Notes: generated from the sequence alone by a model not told the origin. A DNA stretch of 29,390 bases from JBEIFW01 sp040382215 (GCA_040382215.1 JBEIFW010000018.1:1-29390); one strand, 5' to 3'; shown: positions 1 through 7,084, numbered from the stretch's first letter. Numbers and translations are program-made.

Positions 1-1194
1 GGCCACCACCTGCACCCCGCGCTCGGCAGCTCGCATCAGTGCGCCCAGGATCGGGCTGTTCGCGCCCGCCCGGTAGAGCGTCATCTTGATCGTGAGCACG
101 CGCGGGTCGTCGGCGGCGGCTTCGATGAACTGCTCCACCGAATCGGCGAAGCTCTCGTACGGGTGGTGCACGAGCACGTCTCGATCGCGCAGCACGGCGA
201 ACACGCTTCGCTCGCCGTCGAGCGCCTCCTGGAACGGCGGTGCCGTGACCGGCGGCCACGCCTCGTCCTTCAGGTCCGGGCGATCGAGGCCGTGGAACTG
301 GAACAGGCCGGTCAGGTCGAGCGGGGCCCGGTGCAACGAGACGTCCTCGTCGCGCAGATCGAGCTCGCGCACGAGCAGCTCCCGCATCGCCGCCGGCATC
401 CCTGCGGCGACCTCGAGGCGCACCGCCCGCCCGAATCGCCGACGGCGCAGTTCCATCTCGACGGCAGCGAGAAGGTCATCGGCCTCCTCCTCGTCGTCGA
501 GGGTGAGATCGTTGTTGCGGGTCACCCGGAACGTCCAGCAGTCGGTCACGTCCATGCCGGGGAACAGCGACGACAGGTGGACGGCGATCAGGTCCTCGAG
601 CGGCACGAAACGGAAGGTGCCCGGCACCTCGACGAAGCGGGGCAGGAGGCGGGGCACCTTGACCCGGGCGAAGCGCCGCTCGCCGCCGGTGGGGTCGACG
701 ACGGTGACCCCGAGGTTCAGCGACAGGTTCGAGATGTACGGGAACGGGTGGGCCGGGTCGACCGCCAGCGGGGTGAGGACTGGGAAGACCCGCTGCTCGA
801 ACAGCTGGACGAGATGGGCCCGATCCGCCGGGTCGAGCTCGGACCAGCGGCGCAGCTCGATCCCGACGCCGTGCAGGGCCGGGAGCAACTCGTCGAGGAC
901 GATCGACTCCTGGCGGTCGACGAGGGCAGAGACCGCTGCGCTGATCGCGCCGAGCTGCTGGGCCGCGGTGCGGCCGTCGGGCGAGGGCCGCGTGTAGCCC
1001 GCCGCCTCTTGATCTTTCAGCGCTGCGACACGGACCTGGAAGAACTCGTCGAGGTTGTTGGAGAAGATCGCCGCGAACTTCACCCGCTCGAGCAGCGGGA
1101 TGGCCGCATCGGCGGCGAGCGCGAGGACGCGAGCATCGAAGTCGAGCCAGGAGAGCTCGCGGTTGAGCAGGTGGGCGATGGCCGGGACGTCCAC
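1..1194 (-). CDS. ppk: Polyphosphate kinase 1 (N-terminal 398 residues, runs off the window)
   Basis: Polyphosphate kinase 1 reversibly transfers the terminal phosphate of ATP to a growing polyphosphate chain. The visible part opens with LLNRELSWLDFDARVL and continues with FAAIFSNNLDEFFQVRV, then VFPVLTPLAVDPAHPFPYISN, all hallmarks of the PPK1 N-terminal and head domains. It reaches DVLVHHPYESF and IKMTLYR at about residues 350-380, the start of the first catalytic domain. The phosphorylated histidine and the C-terminal half lie outside the window. The GTG start is chosen because RELSWLDF normally lies close to the N-terminus and because a TAATGT hexamer sits 7 bases upstream, which fits a leaderless transcript. 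No in-frame ATG fits better. Family assignment is very secure. Confidence 0.95.
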   Translation of the reverse strand, partial: MDVPAIAHLLNRELSWLDFDARVLALAADAAIPLLERVKFAAIFSNNLDEFFQVRVAALKDQEAAGYTRPSPDGRTAAQQLGAISAAVSALVDRQESIVLDELLPALHGVGIELRRWSELDPADRAHLVQLFEQRVFPVLTPLAVDPAHPFPYISNLSLNLGVTVVDPTGGERRFARVKVPRLLPRFVEVPGTFRFVPLEDLIAVHLSSLFPGMDVTDCWTFRVTRNNDLTLDDEEEADDLLAAVEMELRRRRFGRAVRLEVAAGMPAAMRELLVRELDLRDEDVSLHRAPLDLTGLFQFHGLDRPDLKDEAWPPVTAPPFQEALDGERSVFAVLRDRDVLVHHPYESFADSVEQFIEAAADDPRVLTIKMTLYRAGANSPILGALMRAAERGVQVVA

Positions 1195-1201
1195 GCTCTC
1201 G

Positions 1202-1207
1202 ACATTA
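1202..1207 (-). promoter_or_regulatory. Candidate leaderless -10 (TAATGT) of ppk
   Basis: TAATGT fits the TANNNT -10 pattern and lies 7 bases before the GTG of ppk. No Shine-Dalgarno sequence is visible between them. A transcript would begin at or next to the start codon. Confidence 0.4.
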
Positions 1208-1259
1208 CGGGCCGGCGCAAGGGAGTCCGAGTCCCACGGCGCGGACCTTTCGCCCGGGA

Positions 1260-1526
1260 TCAGCCGACGTCGTCGGGCAGCCCGAGATCCCAGTCGAGCA
1301 GGATCCGCTCGCGCTCCGCATCGCGAAGGATGCGCTCACGGTTTCGGCGGAACTGCGGGTCGTCACGAGGGAGCAGGACCAAACGAGCCAGGACACGGGC
1401 CCGGAACTCCTCGACGACGCCACGGTCGCCGAAGTCGCTGTAGACCTCCCAGTGCGGCGACACGGGCCCGAGGTACACGACCCGGGCGTGGGCACGAGGT
1501 GCGTCAGGGGCGGAGACGTTCGACAT
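1260..1526 (-). CDS. Small conserved-looking hypothetical protein (88 aa)
   Basis: I do not recognise this protein. It is soluble, with no signal peptide or membrane segment. It begins with a short polar stretch, then a hydrophobic strand (ARVVYLGPVSPHWEVYS), followed by an Arg-rich helical half (RARVLARLVLLPRDDPQFRRNRERILRDAERERILLDWDLGLP). The Arg/Asp-rich C-terminal half looks helical and could bind a protein or nucleic acid, but that is speculation. It lies 65 bases upstream of ppk on the same strand and could be co-transcribed with it. A TAAACT hexamer (1536-1541) lies 9 bases before the ATG. Codon use matches the neighbours, so the gene is probably real. Confidence 0.65.
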   Translation of the reverse strand: MSNVSAPDAPRAHARVVYLGPVSPHWEVYSDFGDRGVVEEFRARVLARLVLLPRDDPQFRRNRERILRDAERERILLDWDLGLPDDVG

Positions 1527-1666
1527 GGGGCCATCAGTTTACCGGGCGGCGGTCCGTCAGCAGGCGTCGCCAGTCCTCACCGAGAACTCACCTGGCGTTC
1601 GCCGTCCGTTCGCCCGGATGAGATCGCGTTCACCTGCCGTCTCCCCGTCGGGGACACAATCACGGC

Positions 1667-2782
1667 GTGGAACGAATCGTGGTCGTCGGGGCCGGCATCC
1701 TCGGCACGATGCACGCCTGGCGGGCCGTGACCGCCGGGCTCGAGGTCGTGCACCTCGAGCTCGACGCCGCTCCCCGCCGGGCGAGCGTGCGGAACTTCGG
1801 TCTCGTCTGGGTGAGCGGACGGGCGCCGGGTCCGGAGCTCGCCGCCGCCCGACGCGCCCGCACGCTGTGGGCCGAGCTCGCTGCGGCCGTCCCGGCGAGC
1901 GGGTTCCGGCCCAACGGCTCGCTGACCGTCGCCGTGAGCGAGGACGAACTCGCCGTGCTCGCCGGAGCGATGGTGTTGCCCGACGCCGACGAGCGCGGGT
2001 TCGAACTGCTCGACGCCGGCGCGGTCCGGCGCTGCCACCCGGCCGGGCGCGGGGATGTGGCCGGCGCCCTTCATTGCCGGCTCGACGCCACCGTCGAACC
2101 CGAACTCGTGCTCGGCGCCATGCGTGAGGCCATGGCTGCGAGCGGCCGGTACCGCTTCGAGCCGGGTCGACGCGTCGTGTCCCTGGCCCAAGGGGCGGTG
2201 CGCGACGACCGCGGCCGGGGCGAGACGGGCGACGTCGTGGTGATGTGCCCCGGGGCCGAGCACGAGGGCCTTGCGGCCGAGGCACTCGCCGGGGCCCCGC
2301 TGCGACGCTGCCGGTTGCAGATGATGGACACCGAAGCGGACCCGATCGCCTGGACGACCTCGCTCGCCGACATCGACTCGTTGCGCTATTACCCGGCCTT
2401 CGCCGGCCTGGCGCTCGATCGACTCCCCGCGCAGTCGGCGGTGGCTGTCGAGCACCGTATGCAGCTGCTCGCCGTCCAGCGGCTCGACGGGCGGATCACC
2501 ATCGGAGACACCCATGCCTACGACGAGCCCTTCGACGTCGGCGTGGTCGAAGGTCCGTACGACCACCTGCGTCAGCGAGCCGAGACGATTCTCGGACGGC
2601 AGCTCCCGCCGACGAGACGCCGATGGTCCGGCGTCTACTCGCAGCCGACCGACGGCTCGGTCTGTGTCCGCGTCTCCCCCGAACCCGGGGTCTGGGTCGT
2701 CACCGGGCCGGGAGGTCGCGGCATGACGCTTTCCCCGGCGATCGCCGAGGAGACTCTTGCCCTCGCCGGAGTCCCGGTATGA
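1667..2782 (+). CDS. FAD-dependent amine oxidase of the phosphonate-associated family (TIGR03364-like)
   Basis: A 371-residue DAO-type flavoenzyme. The N-terminal dinucleotide-binding motif VVVGAGILGTMHA (residues 5-17) is followed by an acidic strand end (LELD) and RNFGLVWVSGR, typical of this family. The C-terminus carries the second FAD-contacting segment GVWVVTGPGGRGMTLSPAIAEE. The TIGR03364 family is known for its linkage to phosphonatase-like hydrolases and is proposed to deaminate an aminophosphonate oxidatively (2-aminoethylphosphonate or an N-methyl or hydroxy relative) to the aldehyde. The same linkage is seen here: the stop overlaps the next gene by four bases (ATGA). The GTG start is supported by CACAAT six bases upstream (1655-1660) and by the position of the GxGxxG motif. 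No transporter or transaminase gene is adjacent. The exact substrate cannot be read from the sequence. Confidence 0.85.
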   Translation: MERIVVVGAGILGTMHAWRAVTAGLEVVHLELDAAPRRASVRNFGLVWVSGRAPGPELAAARRARTLWAELAAAVPASGFRPNGSLTVAVSEDELAVLAGAMVLPDADERGFELLDAGAVRRCHPAGRGDVAGALHCRLDATVEPELVLGAMREAMAASGRYRFEPGRRVVSLAQGAVRDDRGRGETGDVVVMCPGAEHEGLAAEALAGAPLRRCRLQMMDTEADPIAWTTSLADIDSLRYYPAFAGLALDRLPAQSAVAVEHRMQLLAVQRLDGRITIGDTHAYDEPFDVGVVEGPYDHLRQRAETILGRQLPPTRRRWSGVYSQPTDGSVCVRVSPEPGVWVVTGPGGRGMTLSPAIAEETLALAGVPV

Positions 2783-3471
2783 CCGCCCCCGTCGAGCTCG
2801 CCTGCCTGGATCTCGCCGGCACCACCGTTCGCGACGATGGCGCCGTCGAGGCGGCGTTCGTCGCCGCGGCACATGCGATCGAGGCCCAACACGGCGCGCT
2901 CGACCTCGATGCAGCCCTGACCGTGGTCCGCACGACGATGGGCCAGTCGAAGATCGAGGTGTTCCGCCAGCTCTACGGCTCCGACACGGCGGCCCGGGCG
3001 GCGAACGAGGCCTTCGAGTCCGCCTACGCCGAGGTGGTGGCCGGCGGTGCAGTGGCACCGATCGACGGGGCCGCCGAGGCGATCGAGACCCTGCGCAGCA
3101 TCGGCGTGCGCCTCTGCTTCACCACCGGCTTTTCCGCCGCCACCCGGGACCTGCTCCTCGCGTCGCTCGGCTGGTCCGATCTCGCCGACCTTGCGCTGTC
3201 GCCGTCCGATACGCCGCTCGGGCGGGGACGGCCGTTCCCCGACATGGTGCTGACCGCCGTACTTCGGCTCGGGGCCACCGACGTCCGGAACGTCGCAGTC
3301 GTCGGCGACACCACGAACGACTTGCTCGCCGGTTCGCGGGCGGGCGCCGGCATCGTCGCCGGCGTGCTCACCGGAGCCCACGACAGCGCCCAGTTGGCCA
3401 CCGTTCCCCATACGCATCTCCTGGCGTCGGTCCGCCAGCTCCCGGCGCTCGTCGGTTCCGTCCGTCGCTGA
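2779..3471 (+). CDS. Phosphonatase-like HAD hydrolase (PhnX-like, TIGR03351-type)
   Basis: A 230-residue HAD-superfamily enzyme predicted to cleave the C-P bond of phosphonoacetaldehyde or a close relative. Motif I is DLAGTT with nucleophile Asp11. The usual second Asp is Ala13, the DxAGT signature that separates phosphonatases from ordinary HAD phosphatases. The cap segment MGQSKIEVFRQL places Lys58 where phosphonatase has its Schiff-base lysine (MGLLK in the Bacillus enzyme). GRGRPFPDM (148-156) supplies the arginine that replaces the usual motif III lysine, and GDTTND (176-181) is motif IV. The start overlaps the stop of the FAD oxidase gene, so the two products are made together: oxidase makes the aldehyde, hydrolase releases phosphate. 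This is the TIGR03351 type, which pairs with FAD oxidases rather than with the transaminase PhnW. Confidence 0.88.
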   Translation: MTAPVELACLDLAGTTVRDDGAVEAAFVAAAHAIEAQHGALDLDAALTVVRTTMGQSKIEVFRQLYGSDTAARAANEAFESAYAEVVAGGAVAPIDGAAEAIETLRSIGVRLCFTTGFSAATRDLLLASLGWSDLADLALSPSDTPLGRGRPFPDMVLTAVLRLGATDVRNVAVVGDTTNDLLAGSRAGAGIVAGVLTGAHDSAQLATVPHTHLLASVRQLPALVGSVRR

Positions 3472-3550
3472 GGGTCGACTTCCTCCTACCGCCAGCGGTC
3501 GTTCACCTCGGGTACACCGGGCGGTCACCCTGTTCTGGGAATCTCCCCTC

Positions 3551-4012
3551 ATGGTTCGGGCGCCATACCCCCGCACGGCAGTCGTTCTTTTCCCCGGTGA
3601 CGATGTCGAGCGCGCCATCGATGCGCTGCGAGCCCGGCTCGCCGACGAGTTCGCCGATCCGATCGATGTCGTCGTCGTCGAGCCCTCCGGCGCCTGGTTC
3701 GGGCTGGCGTACGGCTGCGGAGAGATCGACGGTCCGACGTTGGTCGACCTCCGCCGGGCCGAGGAGATCGAGCAGCAGCGAAGCGCGCTCGCCGAGACGC
3801 ACATCCGGGCGGTCCTCGACGAACTCGTACCCGGCTCGCGGGTCCGCACGATGTGGGCCACGCAGGGTGCTGCACTTCGTCACGTTGCTCGGCGACCCTA
3901 CGACCGGGTCTGGGTGATCGGCGACCATGGCCGATCCCGACGGAGGGGCTGGCGGGGTCGGGTCGAGCTCATCGCCCTGCCGGTACGGCCCGGGATCCCA
4001 GCCTCGCCGTAA
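3551..4012 (+). CDS. Hypothetical protein, 153 aa
   Basis: Not recognised. The N-terminal half alternates strands and helices (RTAVVLFPGDD, helix, DPIDVVVVEPSGAWFGLAYG), and a strand near residue 120 (YDRVWVIGDHG) suggests a small alpha/beta fold, perhaps Rossmann-like. The last 25 residues are Arg-rich and less convincing. Codon third positions are strongly G/C, as in neighbouring genes, and GAATCT lies six bases before the ATG, the spacing seen at other starts here. The 3' end overlaps the convergent protease gene by 44 bases, which is unusual and leaves some doubt about where it ends. A reverse ORF over the same bases has poorer protein character. Confidence 0.5.
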   Translation: MVRAPYPRTAVVLFPGDDVERAIDALRARLADEFADPIDVVVVEPSGAWFGLAYGCGEIDGPTLVDLRRAEEIEQQRSALAETHIRAVLDELVPGSRVRTMWATQGAALRHVARRPYDRVWVIGDHGRSRRRGWRGRVELIALPVRPGIPASP

Positions 4013-5210
4013 CGGATCGGCGTTCCCCCTGCCGGTCGAGGTCCACAGTGACGCTGTCACCTGCCGAACGGGTCCGCAACAGATCACCGAGGTCGGTCGG
4101 CGTCTCCACCGAGCGTCCGTCGATGGCGAGGATCACGTCGCCGACACGCAGGTCTGCGTCTGCAGCTCCCGATCCTGGTTGCACCCGGAGCACGACGAGC
4201 CCTGTTGCCTCTGCGGTTCGCAAGCCGTCCCGGGCTTCGCGGGCAAGCTCACCCACGGCGCGGGTCGTCACCCCGAGGAACCCCCGGACCTCGAGCTCCC
4301 CCCGACCGGCGAGCAACTGCTCGACGACGGGCCGGACCGCATCGATCTCGATGGCGAACCCGAGGTTCTGTGCGTTGGGAATGCCCGCCGTGTTGATGCC
4401 GATCACCTGCCCAGCGGAGTTGACGAGCGGACCACCGGAGTTGCCCCGGTTGATCGCGGCATCGATCTGCAGCAAGTCGTCGAGCACGATCCCGTCGGCC
4501 TCGAGCGAGCGACCCTTCGCCGACACGATGCCCCGGGTCACCGTCGGCGCATCACCGAGGCTGAGCGCGTACCCGATCGCGACGACGTCGTCGCCGACGG
4601 CCACTGCGACGGAGGAGCCGAGCGTCGCGGGCACCAGGCCGCTCGCGTCACGAACCCGCACCAGGGCGATGTCGACCGATGGAGAGCTGCCGACGAGATC
4701 GGCCGGCCGAGGAGGCCCACCGGAGACGGCGACCCGGATGGCGTCGGCGCCCGCCACGACGTGGGCGTTGGTAAGCACGAGGCCGTCGCTGCTGAGCACG
4801 ACGCCGGATCCGGCCCCCGAGCCAAAGATGCGATCGGCGCCGGCCCGACCGGTCTCGATCGTGACCACCGATGGCGCCACGGTGCGCAGCACCGCCTGGA
4901 CGTCGATGCCCCCAGCCGGCGAGGTGCGGCCCGGTTCCCTCAGGAGCAGCGCAGTGGTCACCGATGCCGACGGAGCTGCGATGAGCGCAGCGAGCAGGGC
5001 AGCCAGCATTGCCGTTCGTCGACCGCCTTCCCGTCTGGTATGACGCTTGTCACGATCTTGTGGACCGTGCGACCCTGGACGGCGAGTCGCAGCGCCGTCC
5101 AGGGTGCTGTCAGCGACATCCGACCAGTTCACGGGGGGTGTGATGACCGGCGAGGGCAGCTCCGTCGCCGGCAAGGATCCCATCTGCGGGGGGAGCAGGG
5201 GGGTCGTCAT
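3969..5210 (-). CDS. htrA: Membrane-anchored HtrA/DegP-like serine protease with PDZ domain
   Basis: A 413-residue S1C protease acting outside the cytoplasmic membrane on misfolded or specific envelope proteins. After a Pro-rich cytoplasmic leader (1-60) there is one hydrophobic segment (about 67-90). The trypsin-fold domain (about 102-300) has an intact triad: His150 in TNAHVV, Asp180 in SVDIALVRV and Ser258 in GNSGGP. A single PDZ domain follows (about 310-405, with RGFLGV and VGDVILAIDG). The ATG is supported by a strong Shine-Dalgarno GGAGGAAGG (5216-5224). Upstream is a SigE-like promoter, consistent with the known control of htrA/degP by envelope-stress sigma factors. Its relatives sigE and rseA lie 0.5-1.8 kb away. 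It is transcribed divergently from whiB. Confidence 0.93.
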   Translation of the reverse strand: MTTPLLPPQMGSLPATELPSPVITPPVNWSDVADSTLDGAATRRPGSHGPQDRDKRHTRREGGRRTAMLAALLAALIAAPSASVTTALLLREPGRTSPAGGIDVQAVLRTVAPSVVTIETGRAGADRIFGSGAGSGVVLSSDGLVLTNAHVVAGADAIRVAVSGGPPRPADLVGSSPSVDIALVRVRDASGLVPATLGSSVAVAVGDDVVAIGYALSLGDAPTVTRGIVSAKGRSLEADGIVLDDLLQIDAAINRGNSGGPLVNSAGQVIGINTAGIPNAQNLGFAIEIDAVRPVVEQLLAGRGELEVRGFLGVTTRAVGELAREARDGLRTAEATGLVVLRVQPGSGAADADLRVGDVILAIDGRSVETPTDLGDLLRTRSAGDSVTVDLDRQGERRSVTARLGSRAVPAGR

Positions 5211-5241
5211 GGTCGCCTTCCTCCGAGAATTTCTGGATTTT

Positions 5242-5268
5242 GGGAACTCAACGTCTCAACTCTTCGTC
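5242..5268 (+). promoter_or_regulatory. Candidate SigE-type ECF promoter facing whiB
   Basis: GGGAAC (5242-5247), a 17-base spacer and CGTC (5265-5268) fit the actinobacterial SigE pattern (GGAAC, then CGTY). It occupies the same DNA as the reverse-strand htrA promoter, forming the inverted repeat GAACTCnACG ... CGTnGAGTTC. Confidence 0.4.
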
Positions 5269-5276
5269 GAGTTCGC
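5250..5276 (-). promoter_or_regulatory. Candidate SigE-type ECF promoter of htrA
   Basis: On the reverse strand GCGAAC (5276-5271) is separated by 17 bases from CGTTGAG (CGTT at 5253-5250). The -10 heptamer and the 17-base spacer are identical to those in front of sigE, and the -35 differs by one base from GGGAAC. The predicted start is about 33 bases upstream of the htrA ATG and leaves room for the Shine-Dalgarno sequence. Confidence 0.5.
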
Positions 5277-5282
5277 CGATAA
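5256..5282 (+). promoter_or_regulatory. Candidate sigma-28 (FliA/WhiG-type) promoter of whiB
   Basis: TCAA (5256-5259), 15 bases, then GCCGATAA (5275-5282). The consensus for FliA/WhiG sigma factors is TAAA-N15-GCCGATAA, so the -10 is perfect, the spacing exact and the -35 has one mismatch. A near copy precedes the chemoreceptor-like gene at 22038. Confidence 0.6.
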
Positions 5283-5298
5283 CCGTTTGTAACGGGTT
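5281..5298 (+). promoter_or_regulatory. Inverted repeat CCGTT-TGT-AACGG before whiB
   Basis: A 5-bp dyad with 3-base centre (5283-5295), flanked by AA and GTT that extend it imperfectly. It lies right at the predicted sigma-28 transcription start, a position where a bound repressor would block initiation. Function unknown. Confidence 0.3.
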
Positions 5299-5353
5299 GT
5301 GGAGACCCGGTTCGGGCAGCCTCCGCTGACAGACGGAGCCCAGGGAGACAGCG

Positions 5354-5605
5354 ATGTTCGACGACAGCGAAACCGCATGGATGAACGACGGCAACTGCAG
5401 GCAGTATCCGCCTGCAACCTTCTTTCCTTCCGACGGGGTGGGTGTTGACCGCGCCCGCAAGATCTGCGGCACCTGCGCCGTGAAGGACCAGTGCCTTTCC
5501 TACGCTCTGGAGAACCGGATCGACCACGGCGTGTGGGGCGGCACCTCCGAACGGGAACGGCGACGCATCCTGAAGCGCCGGCGCCTCGCCGTCTCCGCCG
5601 CCTGA
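5354..5605 (+). CDS. WhiB-family Fe-S transcriptional regulator
   Basis: An 83-residue Wbl protein. Four cysteines, Cys15, Cys38, Cys41 and Cys47 (C-x22-C-x2-C-x5-C), bind a 4Fe-4S cluster. The turn motif GVWGG (59-63) and the basic C-terminal tail (RERRRILKRRR) are the family's sigma-factor and DNA-contacting parts. Wbl proteins work by binding region 4 of the primary sigma factor and respond to redox state or nitric oxide. The start has a good Shine-Dalgarno AGGGAGA (5342-5348). Promoters of sigma-28 type and SigE type overlap upstream. A perfect hairpin follows the gene. Which Wbl subclass it belongs to (WhiB2-like is plausible) cannot be fixed by eye. Confidence 0.93.
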   Translation: MFDDSETAWMNDGNCRQYPPATFFPSDGVGVDRARKICGTCAVKDQCLSYALENRIDHGVWGGTSERERRRILKRRRLAVSAA

Positions 5606-5621
5606 CCTAAACCAGTCGATC

Positions 5622-5657
5622 CGACGACGCCCCGGGCTCGCGCCCGGGGCGTCGTCG
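5622..5657. terminator. Perfect 16-bp hairpin between whiB and the anti-sigma gene
   Basis: CGACGACGCCCCGGGC (5622-5637), loop TCGC, and the exact complement (5642-5657). There is no T run, so it is either a U-less actinobacterial terminator or a bidirectional block. Its place between two convergent genes, 17 bases after the whiB stop, supports termination. Confidence 0.75.
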
Positions 5658-5683
5658 CGCCTGCGCTGCGTCGATTCAGCCGC

Positions 5684-6496
5684 TCAGGCGGCGAGGCCGA
5701 AGGTCTCGAGCAGCGCTCGACCAGCTCCGACCAACTGGTCGACAATCCCGAGATCGTCACGGCGCTCGAGGATCGGCTCCATGGCGGCGTCCGCTGTCGC
5801 ATCCCGCATGTCGTCGCCTACCAGCACGACGACCGACCCCGGCTTCTGCAGGAACACGACCTCCTGCTCGTCGATCGTGACCGCCCACCCCGACACACCG
5901 TTGACCGCCACAGCCCGTCTGGTCGTCGGCAAGGCCTCTTCCCGCAACCGACCGGGGCGAGCGAACACCGACAGGGTTCGACCCTCGGCGTCCTCGTAGA
6001 GGTACTGGGGCCAACCGTCGACGGTCATGGCCCGGACCAGGACGTAGTCGCCCGACAAGCTTCGGGGCGCAGCGACCGGCACCGGGGCCGCCGCGCCGGA
6101 CCCGACCGTGGCGAGCGTGGTGTGCTGACCCAGCAGGCTGCGCAGGTCCGGGGTGATCGACGTGCCGTCCCGCACCCCGAGCACGCCGAGCACCCCGATC
6201 CACAGTGCACCGGCTGCGACCAGGTTGACGGCCGCGACACGGGCACGTCGGTGCGTGCGACCGCGCGGCGATGGACCGGCCACGAGCACCCGCTCGTAGA
6301 ACCCGGCCGGCGGTTCGATGTCGGGCAGCGATCGCACGAGCGCCCGGATCTCGATCGCATCGGACAGTTCGGCCCGGCATGCTCGACACCCCGCCAAGTG
6401 CGCCGCCACCGCCATACGCTCGGCGACGCCGAGCTCGCCGTCGCCGTACGCCGCCAGCAGGTCGTGCGGGTGCTGTCCGTCCCATGACCCGCTCAC
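5684..6496 (-). CDS. rseA: Anti-sigma factor, ZAS zinc-finger membrane protein (RseA-like)
   Basis: A 270-residue partner of the sigma factor encoded just upstream. The N-terminal anti-sigma domain has His33-x3-Cys37-x2-Cys40 (HLAGCRAC), the zinc-binding ZAS motif that holds ECF sigma factors inactive. A transmembrane segment lies at about 87-108, and the outer C-terminal domain (about 110-270) resembles the sensory part of RseB/MucB-type or mycobacterial RseA-type proteins (strand-rich, YLYEDAEGRTLSVFA, GVSGWAVTIDEQEVVFLQKPG). The GTG start overlaps the sigma-factor stop (GTGA), which couples the pair translationally; a longer in-frame reading would run back into the sigma gene and is rejected. 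Likely released by proteolysis on envelope stress. Confidence 0.85.
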   Translation of the reverse strand: MSGSWDGQHPHDLLAAYGDGELGVAERMAVAAHLAGCRACRAELSDAIEIRALVRSLPDIEPPAGFYERVLVAGPSPRGRTHRRARVAAVNLVAAGALWIGVLGVLGVRDGTSITPDLRSLLGQHTTLATVGSGAAAPVPVAAPRSLSGDYVLVRAMTVDGWPQYLYEDAEGRTLSVFARPGRLREEALPTTRRAVAVNGVSGWAVTIDEQEVVFLQKPGSVVVLVGDDMRDATADAAMEPILERRDDLGIVDQLVGAGRALLETFGLAA

Positions 6497-7041
6497 GGTC
6501 CGACCTCCGCGCGCATCGGTCCGAGCAACTGGCGCAGCTGCCCTCGGGCCCGGTGAAGGCGGCTGCGGACCGTCCCGACCGGCACGCCGGTCGCCGTTGC
6601 GATCTCGGCGTAGTCCAGTCCGACGACGTCGCACAGCACGAGTGCGGTCCGGAAGTCGATCGGCAACGACCTGATCGCTGCTTGGACATCATCGGGCAAC
6701 CGCGACCGCTGCAACGCCTCGTCGGGGTCGTCGTCGACGCCGAACACCCGGTCGGGCAGTTCGGGCACCACCTCGAACGGTCGACGCTTACGCTTGCGCA
6801 CGTCGTCGAGGAACGCATTCGTCGTGATCCGGCTCAACCAACCCTCCAACGACCCCGGCTGGTAGGTGGCCAGCCCCCGGCGCACCCGGAGCAGCACCTC
6901 TTGGACGAGATCTTGCGCGTCTTCGTGGTTGCCTGTCAGCCGGTACGCAATCGTGTAGAGGAACCGACCGTGATCCCGGGCGATGTCCTCCCACGACGGC
7001 GAACGGGGCGGCGCCCCTTCCGGTGGTGACAGGTCGGTCAT
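6493..7041 (-). CDS. sigE: ECF RNA polymerase sigma factor, SigE-like
   Basis: A 182-residue ECF sigma factor with region 2 at about 22-88 (FLYTIAYRLTGNHEDAQDLVQEVLLRV, then LSRITTNAFLDDVRKRKRRP) and region 4 at about 118-172 (LPIDFRTALVLCDVVGLDYAEIA, GVPVGTVRSRLHRARGQLR). The gene order sigma, ZAS anti-sigma, with htrA and tat genes close by, matches mycobacterial sigE-rseA-htrA-tatB, so SigE is the best name; exact orthology is inferred. A SigE-type promoter just upstream suggests autoregulation, but its predicted start site falls within a few bases of this ATG. No other good start codon exists in the first 20 codons. Confidence 0.9.
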   Translation of the reverse strand: MTDLSPPEGAPPRSPSWEDIARDHGRFLYTIAYRLTGNHEDAQDLVQEVLLRVRRGLATYQPGSLEGWLSRITTNAFLDDVRKRKRRPFEVVPELPDRVFGVDDDPDEALQRSRLPDDVQAAIRSLPIDFRTALVLCDVVGLDYAEIATATGVPVGTVRSRLHRARGQLRQLLGPMRAEVGP

Positions 7042-7044
7042 CTC

Positions 7045-7071
7045 AACGACTCAGCTCGCGGTCCGGTTCCC
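7045..7071 (-). promoter_or_regulatory. Candidate SigE-type autoregulatory promoter of sigE
   Basis: GGGAAC (7071-7066), 17-base spacer, CGTT (7048-7045), followed by GAG and the ATG. The boxes are an excellent match to the actinobacterial SigE consensus. The weakness is the short distance to the ATG: transcription would start at or slightly inside the annotated start codon. Confidence 0.5.
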
Positions 7072-7084
7072 GACCGGTTCCCGA
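7063..7084. repeat. Perfect 11-bp tandem repeat holding the -35 box
   Basis: CCGGTTCCCGA occurs twice without a gap (7063-7073 and 7074-7084). Each copy has one GGGAAC on the reverse strand. Only the proximal copy has the right spacing to CGTT, so the distal one is either a fossil duplication or a second contact site. Confidence 0.7.

Noticed and set aside
3510..3530. Possible terminator hairpin after the phosphonatase-like gene (GGGT ... ACCC)
   Set aside because: Only four clean base pairs, with mismatches inside and no T run.
3503..4087. Long reverse-strand reading frame (194 codons) opposite the 153-aa hypothetical gene
   Set aside because: Its product has the low-complexity, Arg/Pro/Asp-rich look of an antisense frame in GC-rich DNA. 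The forward frame has better hydrophobic patterning, normal third-position bias and a properly spaced promoter.
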